64,000 nucleotides of DNA from Auanema rhodensis (taxonomy: Eukaryota > Nematoda > Chromadorea > Rhabditida > Rhabditidae): the NCBI GenBank assembly GCA_964057225.1, contig OZ059896.1:17124501-17188500 (forward strand). The letters are read 5' to 3'. Every line of letters begins with the position of its first letter. Position 1 is the first letter of the stretch. Made by a program: the position numbers and the translations under genes. Below are positions 62,242 through 64,000 of the stretch, one piece after another. The notes beneath the pieces were generated by a model. That model worked only from the letters and a program-made list of their open reading frames with translations. It made no database searches and was not told where the DNA came from.

Positions 62242-63945
62242 ATGAGATTGCTTGTGTTTCTTGTAGCTGCGTGTGCTCTCTATGGACGAGGCATCTGTAT
62301 GCCGGCATTATCAGCATCTGGGACTGATTCCGAAGGTAGGTCTAATGAATGAGCAGCATATTTTGTCCTACATTGTGTGCAAACTATGTAATTATTGCAA
62401 AATATTTGTATTTTTGAGTATGACACCTAAAACTAGGCAAAATTCGGTATGAATAGAACATCTATGTATACTAAACTAAGTCCTTTTTATTGAAATGTAT
62501 TGGCCCATATCAAATGCGTGCATTCTAGAAACAGCATTGTCTGATCATAGCCATCTACTTGAAACACAAATTTCCCACGCCACAACAGCTAAAGAGAATG
62601 ATGAAGCCAATACGCATGTAAAAGAGAATGGACATGTCAGTTTGTGATGAATAAATGATGAAGTTAAATAGAAATAATTTAGGAAATTATGAAAAGGAAT
62701 ACAGATGATCATCGTATGTCCTTATTATCTATTAAAATTACCTAATTTGTGCCGTTATTTCATTTTTAGACGGAAGATATGAGAAGAGAAGTGGGACTGA
62801 TGGCGATGATATAAAGATGGGAAAGAAGATGGAAGAACATAGTGATCATGAAAAAAGATCAATTGTAAGCGAATTGCAATGACGAATGGTGGTAGAAAGA
62901 TAATAATGATCGTGACGATCTCACACAGTCGACAGTTTAAACTGCACGATTATCGTTATTATGCATTTTCAAAGATCAGTTCGATTAATTATAGGATGCT
63001 ACAAGTGCTGATCATCAGGAACACACTGCGTCAACACTACATGATACCCTGCAGGACGAGCAGAATACAGAAAGACGGAAGCGTCACAGTGATACTGTAG
63101 CTCTCCGTAGCCTTAACTTGTAAACTTGAATCAACTTTTAGCTGCATCACCATGCTACACACAGCAATCATACCGAACCTGTTGAAAAACGTCAAAGAAG
63201 AAATAGTGATCAAGTACACTCGATGTCATATTTTGATTTTGAAATCAAAAGTTTTCTTTTAAGGGATTCGATGAAAGTAATGAGAACGAATTAGAAGAAG
63301 TGCATGATGATTCAACAATAAGCGATGAAAGATATCTTTCAAAAAGAAATTCTGATGTATGTGTTATCATTCAGCTGTAACCTTAAATGATTATATAATT
63401 TAAAGAATGATATACAGATTTAAGGGCAAAAATGAAAAAAAATGAAATGAAAATGACAGAATGAATGGAGAGAGAGAAAGCGAGAGAGAGATGGAGGGGG
63501 GCCCGTGTGTGGCTTGCTGTAGAGCAGAAGAAAGGAGACTGTGTGAAACGTGACCGATAGTAGAGAAGAGAACAAGGTGATCAAGAAAAATTATTGTTGC
63601 TAGCCGTTTTCCTTTTGTGACATAATTTTTCATCTTTTCCAACCTTTTCAGAATCACAATATCGCTGTTCCCGAAGAGCCAATCATCGATGAGAATGCTT
63701 CCGAATCGTCACATCATGACTTAGTAGGTAACCAGCTATCAGTTTCCTCTGTTTGTTTAAGAGCTTAATCATTTGGTTCTTTTCTGAAGGTAACAGTTCA
63801 CTTTCTAGAAAATCTAATTTTAGAACGAACGAAGCGTGTTAATAAGTCCGGAAGCAGCCATCGACCCAGAACAATGAACAAAAATAATAAAGGAAATAGT
63901 AAAGCTGGACAATCTGATCAACTTGATGATACACAAGTATTATGA
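62242..63945 (+). CDS. secreted polyprotein-like protein with repeated dibasic sites, unknown family
   Basis: Nine exons: 62242-62335, 62529-62635, 62683-62713, 62770-62864, 62995-63096, 63142-63213, 63264-63356, 63652-63727, 63824-63945; 263 residues as read. Signal peptide RLLVFLVAACALYGRGIC. The body is hydrophilic, rich in Asp, Glu, His, Ser and Asn, with one Cys (inside the signal region) and no hydrophobic core. The striking feature is a recurrent dibasic site followed within a few residues by Asp, usually after Ser or Thr: KRNTDD, KRSGTDGDD, KRSIDATSAD, KRHSDT, RRNSDQ, KRNSDN, then TKRVNKSG. Most fall near exon ends, as if small exons duplicated. RRKR and RQRR are furin-type sites. This is the layout of a precursor cut by proprotein convertases into acidic peptides of about 8-30 residues; no amidation glycines precede the sites. 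The stop codon (63943-63945) follows a possible donor (ACACAA|GTATTA), so the gene may continue past the window. Confidence 0.75.
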
Positions 63946-64000
63946 ATAGTATGCAAATTGCATAATCATTATTGATTGTTTTCCTATATTATTTCTTATT

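Overview
The window reads as a chromosome segment of a nematode. It is AT-rich, its protein genes are cut into many short exons by introns mostly about 45 to 175 bases long, and nearly every start codon sits a few bases downstream of a 3' splice-site AG, as expected for spliced-leader trans-splicing. The gene content fits: a ground-like protein, a transthyretin-like protein, a short STAT without the N-terminal domain, and a supplementary-type nuclear receptor. I rebuilt exon chains by hand from splice sites, reading frame and family motifs. Exon lengths close to an open reading frame in every listed gene.

Region 1 (1-27.7 kb) holds one neuropeptide-type GPCR (minus, 1812-4773) and then about 23 kb with no gene I can support. 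This stretch is dominated by (GA)n/(CT)n tracts and by long domains where one strand is nearly all purine or all pyrimidine. It ends at a Wnt gene (plus, 27727-29274), so the GPCR and Wnt genes face away from each other across a very large gene-free interval.

Region 2 (30-38 kb) is a minus-strand run: a small diverged uridine-kinase-like P-loop protein, a ground-like protein, a transthyretin-like protein, a ZIP metal transporter of the ZIP8/ZIP14 type, and APC11, the RING subunit of the anaphase-promoting complex, here with an extra acidic N-terminus. A miRNA-like hairpin lies at 31671-31721.

Region 3 (38-46 kb) is a plus-strand run: TSR2 (ribosome biogenesis), STAT, an unresolved coding-like stretch, and a secreted acidic repeat protein.

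Region 4 (46-58.5 kb) contains a 27-exon CENP-C/HCP-4 kinetochore protein on the minus strand, identified by a clear CENP-C motif and lacking a cupin domain; PQBP1; a G-alpha-i subunit with a decayed mariner 75 bases beyond its stop codon; and a nuclear receptor with an unusual P-box.

Region 5 (58.5-64 kb) is gene-poor and ends in a secreted protein built of small exons that repeatedly carry a dibasic site followed by a Ser/Thr-Asp pair. It looks like a convertase-processed polyprotein and is the best candidate here for something undescribed.

Together the genes cover signalling (GPCR, Wnt, G-alpha-i, STAT, nuclear receptor), cell division (APC11, CENP-C), RNA and ribosome work (PQBP1, TSR2) and nematode-type secreted proteins. 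I see no tRNA, rRNA, CRISPR or bacterial-type operon.
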